Source: UBA2357 sp041916775 (GTDB taxonomy: Bacteria; Pseudomonadota; Gammaproteobacteria; Burkholderiales; Rhodocyclaceae). From it: 64,000 nucleotides of DNA. The stretch spans positions 1 through 64,000 of the forward strand of contig JAYRYZ010000019.1 in the NCBI GenBank assembly GCA_041916775.1, in the 5' to 3' direction. Positions 15,643 to 25,335 of the stretch are shown in pieces (position 1 is the stretch's first letter; every line of letters begins with the position of its first letter). The position numbers were made by a program, and so were the translations under genes. The notes beneath the pieces are model-generated. The model was not told the origin of the DNA. It searched no databases and was given only the letters and a program-made list of their open reading frames with translations.

Positions 15643-18600
15643 CTACTTGCCGCCATCCGTCTTCGAGCCGCCGGCCTCCGCAGCACGGCGCGCCTCGATC
15701 TCCCGGCGGATGCGTTCGATCTCGGCGGCCTTGGCCTGCGGCGTCCCCCACGCTGGCGGTCGCACCGGCGCCTTGGCGCGGGCCTGCTCGCGCGCCAGGG
15801 CAGCGTGGCGCTCCGCAGCCTCGGCACGCTGCAAGGCTTCGGCCTTCGCGCGTTCAGCCGCTTCCTCGGCCGCCTGCCTGGCTGCCGCCTCGCGTGCGAT
15901 TGCCCGCTCCATCATGATCGGTGTCGGGCAAGGGGGCAGCTTTGCCGCTGCGCCGTATTCGGCAAGCATGTGCCAGGTCTCACGGCGGGCGAATTCGGCC
16001 ACCAGCGGCAGATTGAGTGCCTGGAACAGCGGCACCCAGGCCTCCGTGTCGCCTCCCTCGCCAGGCACGCGGCGGCGCACCGAGAGCTCGGGATTGAACT
16101 GGTACCAGCCCTGCTCCACACGGCTGAACAGCTTGCGGTTGTACGCGTAGTCGCGCGCCACCTCGTTGCGCGCCAGCACGCTGGAGAGATGCTGACGCTT
16201 GTTGCGCTCGGCGCGCAGCACGCTCGTCGGCAGATGCTGCCACGCCGCAAGAATGGCTTGCGTCTCGAACGCGCCCAGAAAACGCCGCTGCGGCTGGGTG
16301 AAACGGCTGCGGAACAGCACCCACAGCGTCTGCACCAGGAAGTACTCGGCGTGATGGCGGTCGATACGCACCAGGCGCTCGCCGGTATTGAAGTCGATGC
16401 GCGCCGGCGCCACCCGCTCGAACACTGCCGCGAGCGGGTGGCGCGCATACGTCGGGTCGCGGAAGGCCTCGCGCAGGGCCCAGTGCAGCGCGTTCCAGCC
16501 GTAGTGGTCGACCGCCTCGGGGTCGGCGCCACGCTCCAGCAGCGCTTCGAGCAGCGCCACATTGCCGGCGGCGGCGGCGGCCATCAGCGGCGTCTGGTTG
16601 AGCGGCAGGCGGTGCTCCACGCCGTGCTGGTCGCACTGGCGCAGCACCTCCTTGAAGCTGCGCCCGAAGTAGGGCATCCAGCTCTTGCGGCCGTGCGTCG
16701 TGAGCTGGCGATCGAATGCCCGCGCCGCGGCGAAGTCGCCCTCTTCGACGAGCAGGCGCGCGAGCTCCGGCTCGTCGTGGCAGGTGGCGTAGTCGTAGAG
16801 CTGCTGCCTGTGCTTGCTGCCGGGCAGGCGGTCGCGGAAAGTCTTCACCAGCAGCTCGCGCAGGCGGGTTTCGTCGGTCACCGGCCATGGCACCGGGCTC
16901 TGCCGCAGGATGTCGCGGCGGATCGCGTCGGCCTGCTCCTGCTTGCCCTGCAGCTCGAGCTTGCGCGCCTCCTTCTGCCAGTCCTCGAGGGAGGACTTTG
17001 TGGCCTCCAGCTTCACCGCACCGCGCTCGGCCAGCCCGAGCAGGCCGAACAGGGGGTGGCCGATGTCCGACTCGACGATGTAGAGGTTGCGAATCGCGCG
17101 CGTCAGCGCCACATACAGCTCATTGACGAAGAACTTGTAGATCTCCAGCGACTTGTCTTCCTTGTCGCGGGCGCGCCGGTACTCCAGGTTCTCGACCGCG
17201 AGGTCGGCGGCCTGAACACCGTCGACGATGTCGCCGAACACCTGGCGATTGCCGGAGACGAAGCGGTACAGCACGATGTTGTCGTACTCCAGCCCCTTCG
17301 CCTCATGGATGGAGAACAGCAGCGGGGTCGCAAAGCGCTTGCGCGCCTCGGCCTTGTCCTCGTCCCGCATCACCAGCACCGCGAAGCGGGTCGATTGGCG
17401 GGCGCCCTTGTCGAGTTCGCGCAGCGCGGCCTCCTTGTCCGCCATCAGTACGACTTCACCCGGCTCGCCGCCGACCGCATCGACCAGGAAGTTGCTCTCC
17501 CGGTCGATGGAACCGAAGCGGCGGTGCTTGATCTTGAGCAGCGTGTTGGCGACCCGCGTGGCCTCGCGACCGTTGCGGAAGTTCGCCGTCAGCACCGCGA
17601 GCGACTGCCGCTGCGCGAGCTCCGGGTCGCTCCAGAAAAGGCTCTTTACCTGACTCCAGGAGAAGAAGTTGGGGTGCACGATCTGGTTCGAGTCGCCGCA
17701 CAGGAGGAAATGGCCCGGCTTCTTCAGGGTCGCCAGCACCAGGTCGAGCTGCGCCGGAGTGAGATCCTGCACCTCGTCGACGACGACGAAGTCGTAGCGC
17801 GGTACGGCCAGCGGGCGTGACGCCTGGGCGACCAGGCTGAGGTCGAACAACCCCGCCTCGGCAAGCCATGCGCGATACTTCTCGAACAGGTCGTAGACGC
17901 GCTCGCGCGCCTCGCCGGGGAAGATCGACTGACGCACCCCCAGCGCGAGATAGTCCTCGCGGCACAACACGCCACCTGCGCGGGCGGCGATCACACCGCG
18001 GATCTCCTCGAAGGCCTGATGCGCGTCGATGTCGCGGAAGGCCTGCCGCATGCGCCCGAACCAGGCGGCGAAGTCGCGCCAGGCAGCTTCACGCCCCTGC
18101 GGCACACGGATCGACTCGACGAACTCGCGGAAGGACAGAAAGCTCGCATCCTGCCCGGCGTGCTCGAAGCCGCGCGCAAAATAGAGATCGCGCGCACTCT
18201 GCGCCAGGTAAGCCGAGTGGGTGACGTACAACACCTCGCCCTCGGCGTGCTTGAGCTTCTCGAGCGTCAGCGCCGTCTTGCCGCTGCCCGCGCTACCCAC
18301 CAGGATCAACGGCGCAGGGCGGCGGTAGATCGCCAGCTGGGCGTCATCGAAGGACAGCGGCTTGTCGAGCACATGGATGGTCGTGTGCTCCGGGTGCAGG
18401 TAGCGCACTGGCTGTGCATCGCGCACTGCATCGGCAACATCGACATCGGCCTCGACGATGCGCGCCTCGTCGATCTCGGCGCCACGCAGGAAGCGCGACC
18501 TGTCGTAGGCATGGTTGAGGATCACCTCCAGCACCAGCACGCAGTGCTCGTCGCCGTGACGCAGCAGCGTGAACAGCAGCCGATCGGCATCATTGAGGCG

Positions 18601-18747
18601 TGCCCGATAACAGGTGAAGCCATTGAACCCCGCCAGCTTCCTCACCTGCGCGGCGCGAAAATCCCCGCGCTCCAGCGCCTCCCGCACCTTGGCGTACGCA
18701 CTGCGCACCCGCGCGGTATCCAGCCCGGCGTATTCGAGAACCTTCAT
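15643..18747 (-). CDS. UvrD-like helicase with ParE/RelE-like N-terminus and ankyrin repeats
   Basis: A 1034-residue protein. Residues ~1-95 resemble a ParE/RelE-type toxin fold (CYRARLNDADRLLF, LVLEVILNHAYDRSRFL). A superfamily 1 helicase core follows: Walker A GSAGSGKT at 151-158, DFVVVDEVQDLT (motif II), CGDSNQIVHPNFF (motif III), then HEAKGLEYDNIVLYRF and ELYVALTRA (motifs V and VI). After a linker, an ankyrin unit reads NQTPLMAAAAAGNVALLEAL then GADPEAVDHYGWNALH. The last ~130 residues are a charged Ala/Glu/Arg helix. ATG 18747 is used. Such chimeric helicases are suspected in defence or toxin-antitoxin biology; the role here is unknown. It stands alone. Confidence 0.85.
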   Translation of the reverse strand: MKVLEYAGLDTARVRSAYAKVREALERGDFRAAQVRKLAGFNGFTCYRARLNDADRLLFTLLRHGDEHCVLVLEVILNHAYDRSRFLRGAEIDEARIVEADVDVADAVRDAQPVRYLHPEHTTIHVLDKPLSFDDAQLAIYRRPAPLILVGSAGSGKTALTLEKLKHAEGEVLYVTHSAYLAQSARDLYFARGFEHAGQDASFLSFREFVESIRVPQGREAAWRDFAAWFGRMRQAFRDIDAHQAFEEIRGVIAARAGGVLCREDYLALGVRQSIFPGEARERVYDLFEKYRAWLAEAGLFDLSLVAQASRPLAVPRYDFVVVDEVQDLTPAQLDLVLATLKKPGHFLLCGDSNQIVHPNFFSWSQVKSLFWSDPELAQRQSLAVLTANFRNGREATRVANTLLKIKHRRFGSIDRESNFLVDAVGGEPGEVVLMADKEAALRELDKGARQSTRFAVLVMRDEDKAEARKRFATPLLFSIHEAKGLEYDNIVLYRFVSGNRQVFGDIVDGVQAADLAVENLEYRRARDKEDKSLEIYKFFVNELYVALTRAIRNLYIVESDIGHPLFGLLGLAERGAVKLEATKSSLEDWQKEARKLELQGKQEQADAIRRDILRQSPVPWPVTDETRLRELLVKTFRDRLPGSKHRQQLYDYATCHDEPELARLLVEEGDFAAARAFDRQLTTHGRKSWMPYFGRSFKEVLRQCDQHGVEHRLPLNQTPLMAAAAAGNVALLEALLERGADPEAVDHYGWNALHWALREAFRDPTYARHPLAAVFERVAPARIDFNTGERLVRIDRHHAEYFLVQTLWVLFRSRFTQPQRRFLGAFETQAILAAWQHLPTSVLRAERNKRQHLSSVLARNEVARDYAYNRKLFSRVEQGWYQFNPELSVRRRVPGEGGDTEAWVPLFQALNLPLVAEFARRETWHMLAEYGAAAKLPPCPTPIMMERAIAREAAARQAAEEAAERAKAEALQRAEAAERHAALAREQARAKAPVRPPAWGTPQAKAAEIERIRREIEARRAAEAGGSKTDGGK

Positions 18748-19138
18748 GGCGCTCCACTCCCTTGCACCCACGTCAGGGCGCAACTGTGTGTCGGAAGAAG
18801 AAAATGGAGCGGGATTCTTCGGTTTGAAGCGGGTGAAGTCAAGCCGGACCGAGAACGTGGCACATTCCACCCCGTGCCTGCGAGAATCCCCGGAGGCCGC
18901 CGTCGCAACAGCTGGACCGATCGCCTGCCGTAATCGACAAACGGGTCATCATGCCCAGCCAAGAGCAGAAATCTGGCAGGATTCAGCTTCATGGAGGGTC
19001 GCCAACGGAATGGCACCGCATGCCACCGGAGGCCGCCGTTGGCGGTCGTGACCTGGTCGCACGCAGCGTCAAGCTTGCCGCAGATGCCGCTGGTGCGTGC
19101 GCTGGTGCGTGAGTGCATACCCCGACTCCGGAGCAGCA
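18748..19138. other. Divergent intergenic region with an inverted repeat
   Basis: This 391-bp gap lies between the helicase gene (minus) and the peptidase gene (plus) and holds no convincing gene. It contains a 9-bp inverted repeat, CGCCAACGG at 19000-19008 and CCGTTGGCG at 19036-19044, with an inner GGCA/TGCC stem. CCGGAGGCCGCCGT occurs twice (near 18892 and 19026). The repeats could be regulatory for the peptidase gene; no clear promoter was found. Confidence 0.4.
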
Positions 19139-21973
19139 ATGAACTTCTTCGCCGAACAGGCGCGCGCGCGCCGCGCCGGTCGCTGGTTGCTCATCGGTTT
19201 CGCCTGCGCGCTGGCGGTATGCGTCGGCGTGGTCTACCTGGCGCTGCTCATCATGAGCAGCGATGGCCAGGGCGAAGCTCTCGTCCTGTGGCAGCCCGGA
19301 TTGTTGCTGCTCGTCACCCTTGTCGTGGGCGGCATCATCGGCGGCGGCTCGGCGTGGAAGGTGGCGGCGCTCGCAGCGGGTGGCGGCGAGGCGGTCGCAC
19401 AGTCGCTGGGTGGCCGGCTGGTGGCGCGCAACACGACGGATGCGGCCGAGCGCCGGCTCATCAACCTCGCCGACGAGATGGCGATCGCCGCAGGCATTCC
19501 CGCCCCGCCGGTGTACCTGCTCGAGGACGAGACGGCGATCAACGCCTTTGCCGCAGGCGATCATCCGCGCGCGGCGGTCGTCGCGGTGACGCGCGGCGCA
19601 CTCGAACGCCTCAACCGCGACGAACTGCAGGGCGTGATCGCCCACGAGTTCAGCCATATCCTGAATGGCGACATGCGCCTCAACATGCGGCTCCTGGGCG
19701 TGCTGCACGGCCTCTTCATGCTCGCCGGCGCCGGGCGTGTGCTGCTGCGCAGCGGCGGCGGCAGGAGCGCCGGCAAGGGCAACAACGGCCTTGTCGTGCT
19801 CGGCCTGGCGCTGGTGGTCGCGGGCGCCCTGACCGCACTTGTCGGCCGCCTGGTGCGCGCCGCGGTGTCGCGCCAGCGCGAGTTCCTCGCCGATGCCTCG
19901 GCGGTGCAGTTCACCCGTAATCCGCACGGCCTGCTGGGCGCCCTGCACAAGGTGGCACAGCAGGGCAGCGGTCTCGCACATGGCCAGGGCGAAGCGGTGA
20001 GCCACATGCTCTTCGACGGCCGCTACGGTGCGTTGGGCACGCGCGCGGTGCGCAGCGCAGGTAGCCTGCTCGCCACCCACCCGCCGCTTGCCGAGCGCAT
20101 TCGCCGTTTGAGCGGCGCCAGGACCGCGCCCGACCTCCCCGAGACGCGCACGCCGGCGAATTCCGCGGCCGCGCTCAAGGAGACGGCGCCCGCGGCCCGG
20201 GCCGGGATTGTCGCCTCCCTCGCGGAGCCCACGCCCACGGCAGCGTCAAGCAATGAAAGCCCCTCGGCGGAGTCCGCCACGCTGACAAGTGCCCCCGCAG
20301 CCATCCCTGCGCAGGCCGTCACCACCTCCTCCGTGGTGTCTGCCGCACCGGCCCCGACCGCCCGCACCGCGCCTTTTCTGGAGCTCGTGCCGCTCGCCTT
20401 CGCTTCCCCGCCGGCTGCCGCGCTGGAGACCGCGCGGCATACGCTCGACGCCCTGCCCGACCCGCTGCGCCGCGCGGTCTCCAGCCCGGACGGGGCGGCG
20501 GCGGTGGCGCTCGCCCAGCTGCTCGCGCGCGACCCGGAGCGCCGCGCCATGCAGCTCGCAACCTTGGCAGACAGAATTGCACCCTCGCAGGCCGCCGCGG
20601 TGGTGCAGGCGGCTGGCAGCATGCCGCCGGATGGCCAGCGACTGGCGCTGATGGAGCTTGCGCTCGGCAGCCTGCGCGAGCTCCCGCGCGATGCGCGCGA
20701 GCGCCTGATCGCGCAGGCCGGCGCCGTGGTGGGCGCGGGCGGGCGCGGCAGCCTGTCCGCGATCCTGCTGTTGCGCCTGATGCGCGATGCCCTGCTGCCA
20801 CGCACGCCGCAACCGCTGAGGGTGTCGCCGCAGGTGCTCGCGACGCACTGCACGCTGCTGCTCTCCGTGCTCGCCCATGCCGGGCAGCGCGCGCCCGAGG
20901 CGGCACGTGCCGCCTTCGCCCGCGGCGCAGCGCTTGCCCCGGCAGACGGTCTGGCAGGGCCGTTGCCGATCGCGCAGATTCGCACCGCGGCCATCGATCA
21001 GGCACTCGACGCCCTCGCCGACACCGCGCCGGGCTACCGTCGCCGGTTGGTGGAGGCGCTCGATGCGTGCGCGCGTCACGACGCCCGCATCACCCCGGGC
21101 GAAGCCGAACTGCTCGCGGTGGTCTGCGGCGCGCTCGACTGCCCGCGCCCGATCACCAGCGCGGATGCGCCTGCAGCGACCGCCGGCTCCGGCAACAACG
21201 CCGCATCGGGCGCCATGCCCGCACTCGCGCTCGACGGGCAGACCGCGCCCGCCGACGCCGCGCTCGCCGAGGCGGACCGCGCACCGGTCCAGGCCCTGGT
21301 GATGGCCAACCTGGTGCCGGTGTTCGGCGTGCTGTTCCTGGGCTGGGAGGCACAGACGCTGCTGCTCGTGTATTGGCTCGAGAACCTCGTGCTCGGTTTC
21401 TACACGCTGGTGCGCCTCGTGCGTGCAGGCGGCGTGCGCGCCTTCTTCGCACCCGGCCTCTTCTTCACCTTCCACTACGGCTTCTTCTGTGCCGGGCACG
21501 GCATGGTGCTGATGGGCATCGCCACGATGGCCGGCATGCCGGGCGACGTGCTCGGTCCCTATGTGAGCCCGGTGGAGTGGCCCGCCCCCTTCCTGGTGTT
21601 CCAGCAGCTCTTCGGCATTCTGCTGTGGATCGCGCACGAGGAGATGGGCATGGTGGTGGCGACGATCGGCTTCTTCGTCAGCCACGGCTTCTCGCTCGTC
21701 ACCCACCATTTCATTCGCAACGAAGACGCCGGCCGCAAGCTGGAGGAGATCATGTGGGACCCGTACAGGCGCATCGTCGTGCTGCACGTGGCGATGATCG
21801 CAGGCATGTTCGTGGTGATCCTGCTGCACGGCGGCTCGATCGCGCCGGTGCTGCTGATGCTCGTCGCCGGCAAGATCGCGCTCGACATCCACCTGCACCG
21901 CGCGGCGCACCGGGCACGGCTCACTGCCACGCACGCGCGCCAGGAGAAGGCCGCGGAGGACGAATCCGATTGA
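19139..21973 (+). CDS. M48 family metallopeptidase fused to a DUF6498-like membrane domain
   Basis: A 944-residue integral membrane protein. Two N-terminal helices (residues ~14-37 and ~52-75) precede an HtpX-like M48 catalytic domain: HEFSH at 169-173 and the third zinc ligand E248 in QREFLADAS. A long Ala/Pro-rich, probably helical, low-complexity region follows (~340-720). From about residue 721 a hydrophobic region reads NLVPVFGVLFLGWEAQTLLL then YWLENLVLGFYTLVRL, matching my memory of DUF6498. The whole is one open frame. HtpX-type enzymes degrade misfolded membrane proteins; the joined domain is unusual. The start ATG 19139 is chosen because NFFAEQ is a typical M48 start. Confidence 0.82.
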   Translation: MNFFAEQARARRAGRWLLIGFACALAVCVGVVYLALLIMSSDGQGEALVLWQPGLLLLVTLVVGGIIGGGSAWKVAALAAGGGEAVAQSLGGRLVARNTTDAAERRLINLADEMAIAAGIPAPPVYLLEDETAINAFAAGDHPRAAVVAVTRGALERLNRDELQGVIAHEFSHILNGDMRLNMRLLGVLHGLFMLAGAGRVLLRSGGGRSAGKGNNGLVVLGLALVVAGALTALVGRLVRAAVSRQREFLADASAVQFTRNPHGLLGALHKVAQQGSGLAHGQGEAVSHMLFDGRYGALGTRAVRSAGSLLATHPPLAERIRRLSGARTAPDLPETRTPANSAAALKETAPAARAGIVASLAEPTPTAASSNESPSAESATLTSAPAAIPAQAVTTSSVVSAAPAPTARTAPFLELVPLAFASPPAAALETARHTLDALPDPLRRAVSSPDGAAAVALAQLLARDPERRAMQLATLADRIAPSQAAAVVQAAGSMPPDGQRLALMELALGSLRELPRDARERLIAQAGAVVGAGGRGSLSAILLLRLMRDALLPRTPQPLRVSPQVLATHCTLLLSVLAHAGQRAPEAARAAFARGAALAPADGLAGPLPIAQIRTAAIDQALDALADTAPGYRRRLVEALDACARHDARITPGEAELLAVVCGALDCPRPITSADAPAATAGSGNNAASGAMPALALDGQTAPADAALAEADRAPVQALVMANLVPVFGVLFLGWEAQTLLLVYWLENLVLGFYTLVRLVRAGGVRAFFAPGLFFTFHYGFFCAGHGMVLMGIATMAGMPGDVLGPYVSPVEWPAPFLVFQQLFGILLWIAHEEMGMVVATIGFFVSHGFSLVTHHFIRNEDAGRKLEEIMWDPYRRIVVLHVAMIAGMFVVILLHGGSIAPVLLMLVAGKIALDIHLHRAAHRARLTATHARQEKAAEDESD

Positions 21974-22007
21974 GTGATGTCGCGTCGGCCGCAACCGGCC
22001 GGGCGGC

Positions 22008-23159
22008 TCAAACCTTGCGGATATGCGCCTCCAGCCCGCGCCGCGGAGCCGGCTCCACCGCCGGCGCGTAGCCGAGACGCGCCCACATCTGCACCGTCTG
22101 CCCCGGCCCGTCGGCATCGAGCAGGCGGTGGATGGCCTGGTACAGGGCCTGCTGCTCGGGGTATTCCTGCAGCGCCTGCTGCAACGGATGCATGGACAAT
22201 CCGTGCGCGGTCGCGGCAAGCTGGGCGCGCACATAGGCCCGGCCGGCGGCAAGCTGCGAGGCGCGGTCGTTCGCCTCCGTCACCATCCAGAAGAACGCGG
22301 GCGTGGCATCCAGCGTGGCGTTGAACGAGGCGATCTGCCCGGTGACCTCGCTGCTGTCGGGCGCGGACGGCCGACTGCGGTCGAACAGCCCCAGCGCAGT
22401 CAGCGCGCGCACGAAGGGGTCGTTGAGCGAGATGCCGTCGCGATGGGTCGCGATCTCCTGCGGCCCGATGCGCAACACCTTGTATGACTCCAGCAGCGTG
22501 CGCGGCGTGGTCATCTCGACGCGCCACGCCTCGGCCGCGATCCTGCGATGTTCGGCGATGGTCGGCTGCGTCGTGTCTGCGAATCCCACCCGCAGCGGAA
22601 AGCCGGCAACGCTCGCCATCACCGCCGCGCGCGCCTCGGCGGCCGGCGGCCGCATCTCGTAGGCCTGGCGGTTGGTACGGCGCCGGAACACCTGCGCGAA
22701 GAGCGGATCGGGCGCGAGCGTCGTATCGCGGACGAGCCTCACCCGCGCAGTAGGGCGCTGGTCCGGCGCGGACCCGAAGGCACCCTCGGGAAACACGGCG
22801 ATGTCGGCGCGATACCCGCGCTCCCGCGCCGCCATCGACAGGATCTCCAGGAAGGTCCCCTGGCTCATCACCATCTGGCGGTGGTGGGGATCGGTCTCCG
22901 GCAGGAGGCGCGTGGCGTCCAGCCGCAGCACGATCGTGTCCGGCTCGTCGAGATCCACCAGCCAGGACTGCAGGTTGTGCGAGTGTGGCGCGAGCAGCGC
23001 GTGCGAGAGGATCCAGCGGCGCAACTCCAGCGTCGCGGCCGGGGGCTGCCAGGCGGCGATGGCCTCGGGCGGCAGCGCGCTGCTGCAGCCGGAAAGCGGC
23101 GCCACGGCGGCGGCGAGCACGCCGCCCGAGACGAGACGCAGGCATTGACGACGGTTCAT
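22008..23159 (-). CDS. Tat-exported, nitroreductase-like lipoprotein (Acg-like)
   Basis: A 383-residue protein. It begins NRRQCLRLV, a twin-arginine-type signal, followed by a hydrophobic stretch and a lipobox-like LSGC at about residue 24, so export and lipidation are likely. The mature part resembles the divergent nitroreductases of the Acg/twin-arginine nitroreductase group (SHNLQSWLVDL near residue 60, then RRTNRQAYEMRPP). Such proteins may bind flavin but many lack activity. The family call is moderate. A LysR gene is divergent 94 bp away and probably controls it. Confidence 0.7.
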   Translation of the reverse strand: MNRRQCLRLVSGGVLAAAVAPLSGCSSALPPEAIAAWQPPAATLELRRWILSHALLAPHSHNLQSWLVDLDEPDTIVLRLDATRLLPETDPHHRQMVMSQGTFLEILSMAARERGYRADIAVFPEGAFGSAPDQRPTARVRLVRDTTLAPDPLFAQVFRRRTNRQAYEMRPPAAEARAAVMASVAGFPLRVGFADTTQPTIAEHRRIAAEAWRVEMTTPRTLLESYKVLRIGPQEIATHRDGISLNDPFVRALTALGLFDRSRPSAPDSSEVTGQIASFNATLDATPAFFWMVTEANDRASQLAAGRAYVRAQLAATAHGLSMHPLQQALQEYPEQQALYQAIHRLLDADGPGQTVQMWARLGYAPAVEPAPRRGLEAHIRKV

Positions 23160-23253
23160 GTGGGTTCTCCCGGGGTGAGCATGTGATGGGCCGATTGTGG
23201 AACGCGCCAAGCCACTTCACAATTGCATGAACCCGACAGGCAGCTATTCAATC

Positions 23254-24150
23254 ATGAATGAACAGGACTTCCCCTGGGACCTTGTCCGCTCCTTTCTCGC
23301 CGCGCTGGAGCATGGCAGCCTGATGGGCGCCGCGCGCGCCACCGGCGTGAGCCAGCCGACGCTCGGCCGCCACATCGCGGAGCTCGAGGCGCACTGGCGG
23401 TTGGTGTTGTTCGAACGCACCGGCCGGGGGCTCGCCCCCACCGAGGACGCCCTGCGGCTCGCCGAAGCCGCGCGCGACATGGCGCTGCAGGCGGCTCGGC
23501 TCGGCCGGCTCGCCTCTGGCAGCGAGCGCGGCGCGCAGGGGCGGGTGCGCCTCGCGGCCAGCCAGCCGGTCGCCTGTGAGCTGCTGCCGCCGATTCTTGC
23601 CCGCATGCGCGCCGCCTACCCCGAGATCGAGATCGAACTCGTCGTGAGCAACAGCCTCGCCAATCTGCTGCGTCGTGAGGCCGACATCGCGCTGCGCATG
23701 GTGCGCCCGGAGCAGAGCAGCCTGGTTGCCCGTCGCATCGCCGAGATTGCCATCCGAGCCTGCGCGCAACGTGACTACATCGCCCGGCGGGGCACGCCGG
23801 AATCGGCGGGTGAGTTGTTGCAACATGACCTCATCACCGGCGACCAGCACGACGAAGTCGTGCCCGCGCTGGCCGCGCACAGCTTCCCCACCGAGCGCCT
23901 GCGCTTCGGGTTGCGCAGCGACGACCTGATCGCGCAGTGGGCCGCGGTCCGCAACGGCATGGGCGTCGGCTTTGCAGCCAGCTACCTCGTACGCGCGTAC
24001 CCCGATGTGCACACCCTGCTGCCCGGGCTCCCCTTGCCCCGCTTCCCGGTCTGGCTCACCGTACATCGCGAACTGCGAACCAGCGCCCGGATCCGCGCGG
24101 TGTACGACTACCTTGCCGAGGCGGTACCTGCCGCGCTCGCCGAAGCCTGA
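23254..24150 (+). CDS. LysR-family transcriptional regulator
   Basis: About 298 residues. The N-terminal winged helix reads LVRSFLAALEHGSLMGAARA then VSQPTLGRHIAELE, standard for LysR proteins, followed by an effector domain from RVRLAASQPVACELLPP. It is divergent from the nitroreductase-like gene, the usual sign of a LysR regulator and its target. ATG 23254 and ATG 23227 are both possible; neither has a strong ribosome-binding site. The inducer is unknown. The 3' end overlaps a small convergent gene by 43 nt. Confidence 0.85.
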   Translation: MNEQDFPWDLVRSFLAALEHGSLMGAARATGVSQPTLGRHIAELEAHWRLVLFERTGRGLAPTEDALRLAEAARDMALQAARLGRLASGSERGAQGRVRLAASQPVACELLPPILARMRAAYPEIEIELVVSNSLANLLRREADIALRMVRPEQSSLVARRIAEIAIRACAQRDYIARRGTPESAGELLQHDLITGDQHDEVVPALAAHSFPTERLRFGLRSDDLIAQWAAVRNGMGVGFAASYLVRAYPDVHTLLPGLPLPRFPVWLTVHRELRTSARIRAVYDYLAEAVPAALAEA

Positions 24151-24380
24151 TCCTCCGCACGCCGCCGGCCTTGCGCGCCCGCCACGCAGTGGGCGCAGAG
24201 ATAGCCGAAGCGCGACGTCCCCGGCACGACCTGCCGGCGACCACTCACCGCCTGGTTCTTGCGACACTTGCGGCACAGGAAGCTCGGCCGCGTGATGCCG
24301 GCCAGCGCGGCGTGCCTTGAGGTCGCATCCCGATACAGCGCCTGCCAGTCCTGCGATGCGTGTCGTGCGGTGTCAGCCAT
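24108..24380 (-). CDS. Small zinc-ribbon protein
   Basis: A 90-residue basic protein with two cysteine pairs, FLCRKCRKN and YLCAHCVAG, spaced about 25 residues apart, as in zinc ribbons. CGACGAGGAG lies just upstream of ATG 24380 at ideal spacing, which argues for a real gene despite its size and its 43-nt overlap with the end of the LysR gene. Function is unknown; nucleic-acid or protein binding is possible. Confidence 0.65.
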   Translation of the reverse strand: MADTARHASQDWQALYRDATSRHAALAGITRPSFLCRKCRKNQAVSGRRQVVPGTSRFGYLCAHCVAGAQGRRRAEDQASASAAGTASAR

Positions 24381-24700
24381 GCAAACTCCTCGTCGGGTTG
24401 TCCTGGCCGGCGACGCATGCCGGCCCATCGGCTGCAGTGTCGGCAAGCGATGTTGCAGCGCGGTGACAGTTGCAGCGTACGTGCTGCTGCCGACGATGGC
24501 AATGGCGCGATGACGAATGGGGCCGGCCGCTGCCGACGGGGTGGACGGGAGCAGTTGGATGCAGCACCATCCACGGGGCGGACGCGTCGCCGACAGCGCG
24601 GCGCCGCACGCGCGAGAACATACTCACCCGCCAGAACGCACTAGCGACCGACGCGCTGCCAGGCGGCGTCGGTCATGGACAAGACCACAGGAGACATCCC
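24381..24700. other. Gene-free interval before the isochorismatase-family gene
   Basis: These 320 bases lie between the divergent zinc-ribbon gene and the hydrolase gene. I see no gene, repeat or convincing promoter, apart from the ribosome-binding sites of the two flanking genes. The GC content is high throughout. Confidence 0.5.
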
Positions 24701-25303
24701 ATGAGCAACGCCTCACCCACCCTGCGCCAGCTGTCGGGCAAGCCCGCCACGCCAGCCCGCTTGTCGGAATCGGCGCTCGTCATCGTCGACGCCCAGAACA
24801 CCTACCGCAGCGGCGTGATGCAGCTCGTCGGTGTGGAACCCGCGCTCGACGAATGCGCCAGCCTGCTGGCTCGCGCCCGCGCCCTGAACGTGCCGGTGAT
24901 TCACATCCAGCACGACTCCGGCCCCGGCTCGCCCTACGACATCCGCGCCGAGATCGGCGCCATCGCCGACAAGGTCGCGCCGCTGGCGAACGAACCGGTG
25001 GTGGTGAAGAACTACCCCAACTCCTTCATCGGCACCGACCTCGACGCCCGCCTCAAGGCCGCCGGCATCAAGAACCTGGTGGTGGTCGGCTTCATGACCC
25101 ACATGTGCATCAACTCCACCGCCCGCGGCGCCTTCAACCTGGGCTATGCGGTCACCGTCCCCGCCGCCGCAACCGCCACCCGCCCCCTGCCCTCGCCCGA
25201 CGGCGACACCGTCAGCGCGCAGTCGCTGCAGTCCGCCGCCCTCGCAGCGCTCGGCGACCTGTTCGCGGTGGTGGTCCGGGATACGGCCGCGATTCCGGAC
25301 TGA
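24701..25303 (+). CDS. Isochorismatase-family cysteine hydrolase
   Basis: A 200-residue hydrolase with the family catalytic triad: D30 in IVDAQNTY, K103 in VVKNYPNSF and C136 in THMCINSTARGA. The family cleaves amide or vinyl-ether bonds (nicotinamidase, isochorismatase, N-carbamoylsarcosine amidase). The substrate cannot be told from sequence. CAGGAGAC stands before ATG 24701. It is followed 32 bp later by a glycosyltransferase gene without obvious functional link. Confidence 0.88.
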   Translation: MSNASPTLRQLSGKPATPARLSESALVIVDAQNTYRSGVMQLVGVEPALDECASLLARARALNVPVIHIQHDSGPGSPYDIRAEIGAIADKVAPLANEPVVVKNYPNSFIGTDLDARLKAAGIKNLVVVGFMTHMCINSTARGAFNLGYAVTVPAAATATRPLPSPDGDTVSAQSLQSAALAALGDLFAVVVRDTAAIPD

Positions 25304-25335
25304 ACCGGTGCAGGCAGCATGATCGGCCGCGACGC

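Noticed and set aside
15805..17820. 671-codon open frame opposite the helicase gene
   Set aside because: Antisense shadow; the minus-strand frame has clear helicase motifs.
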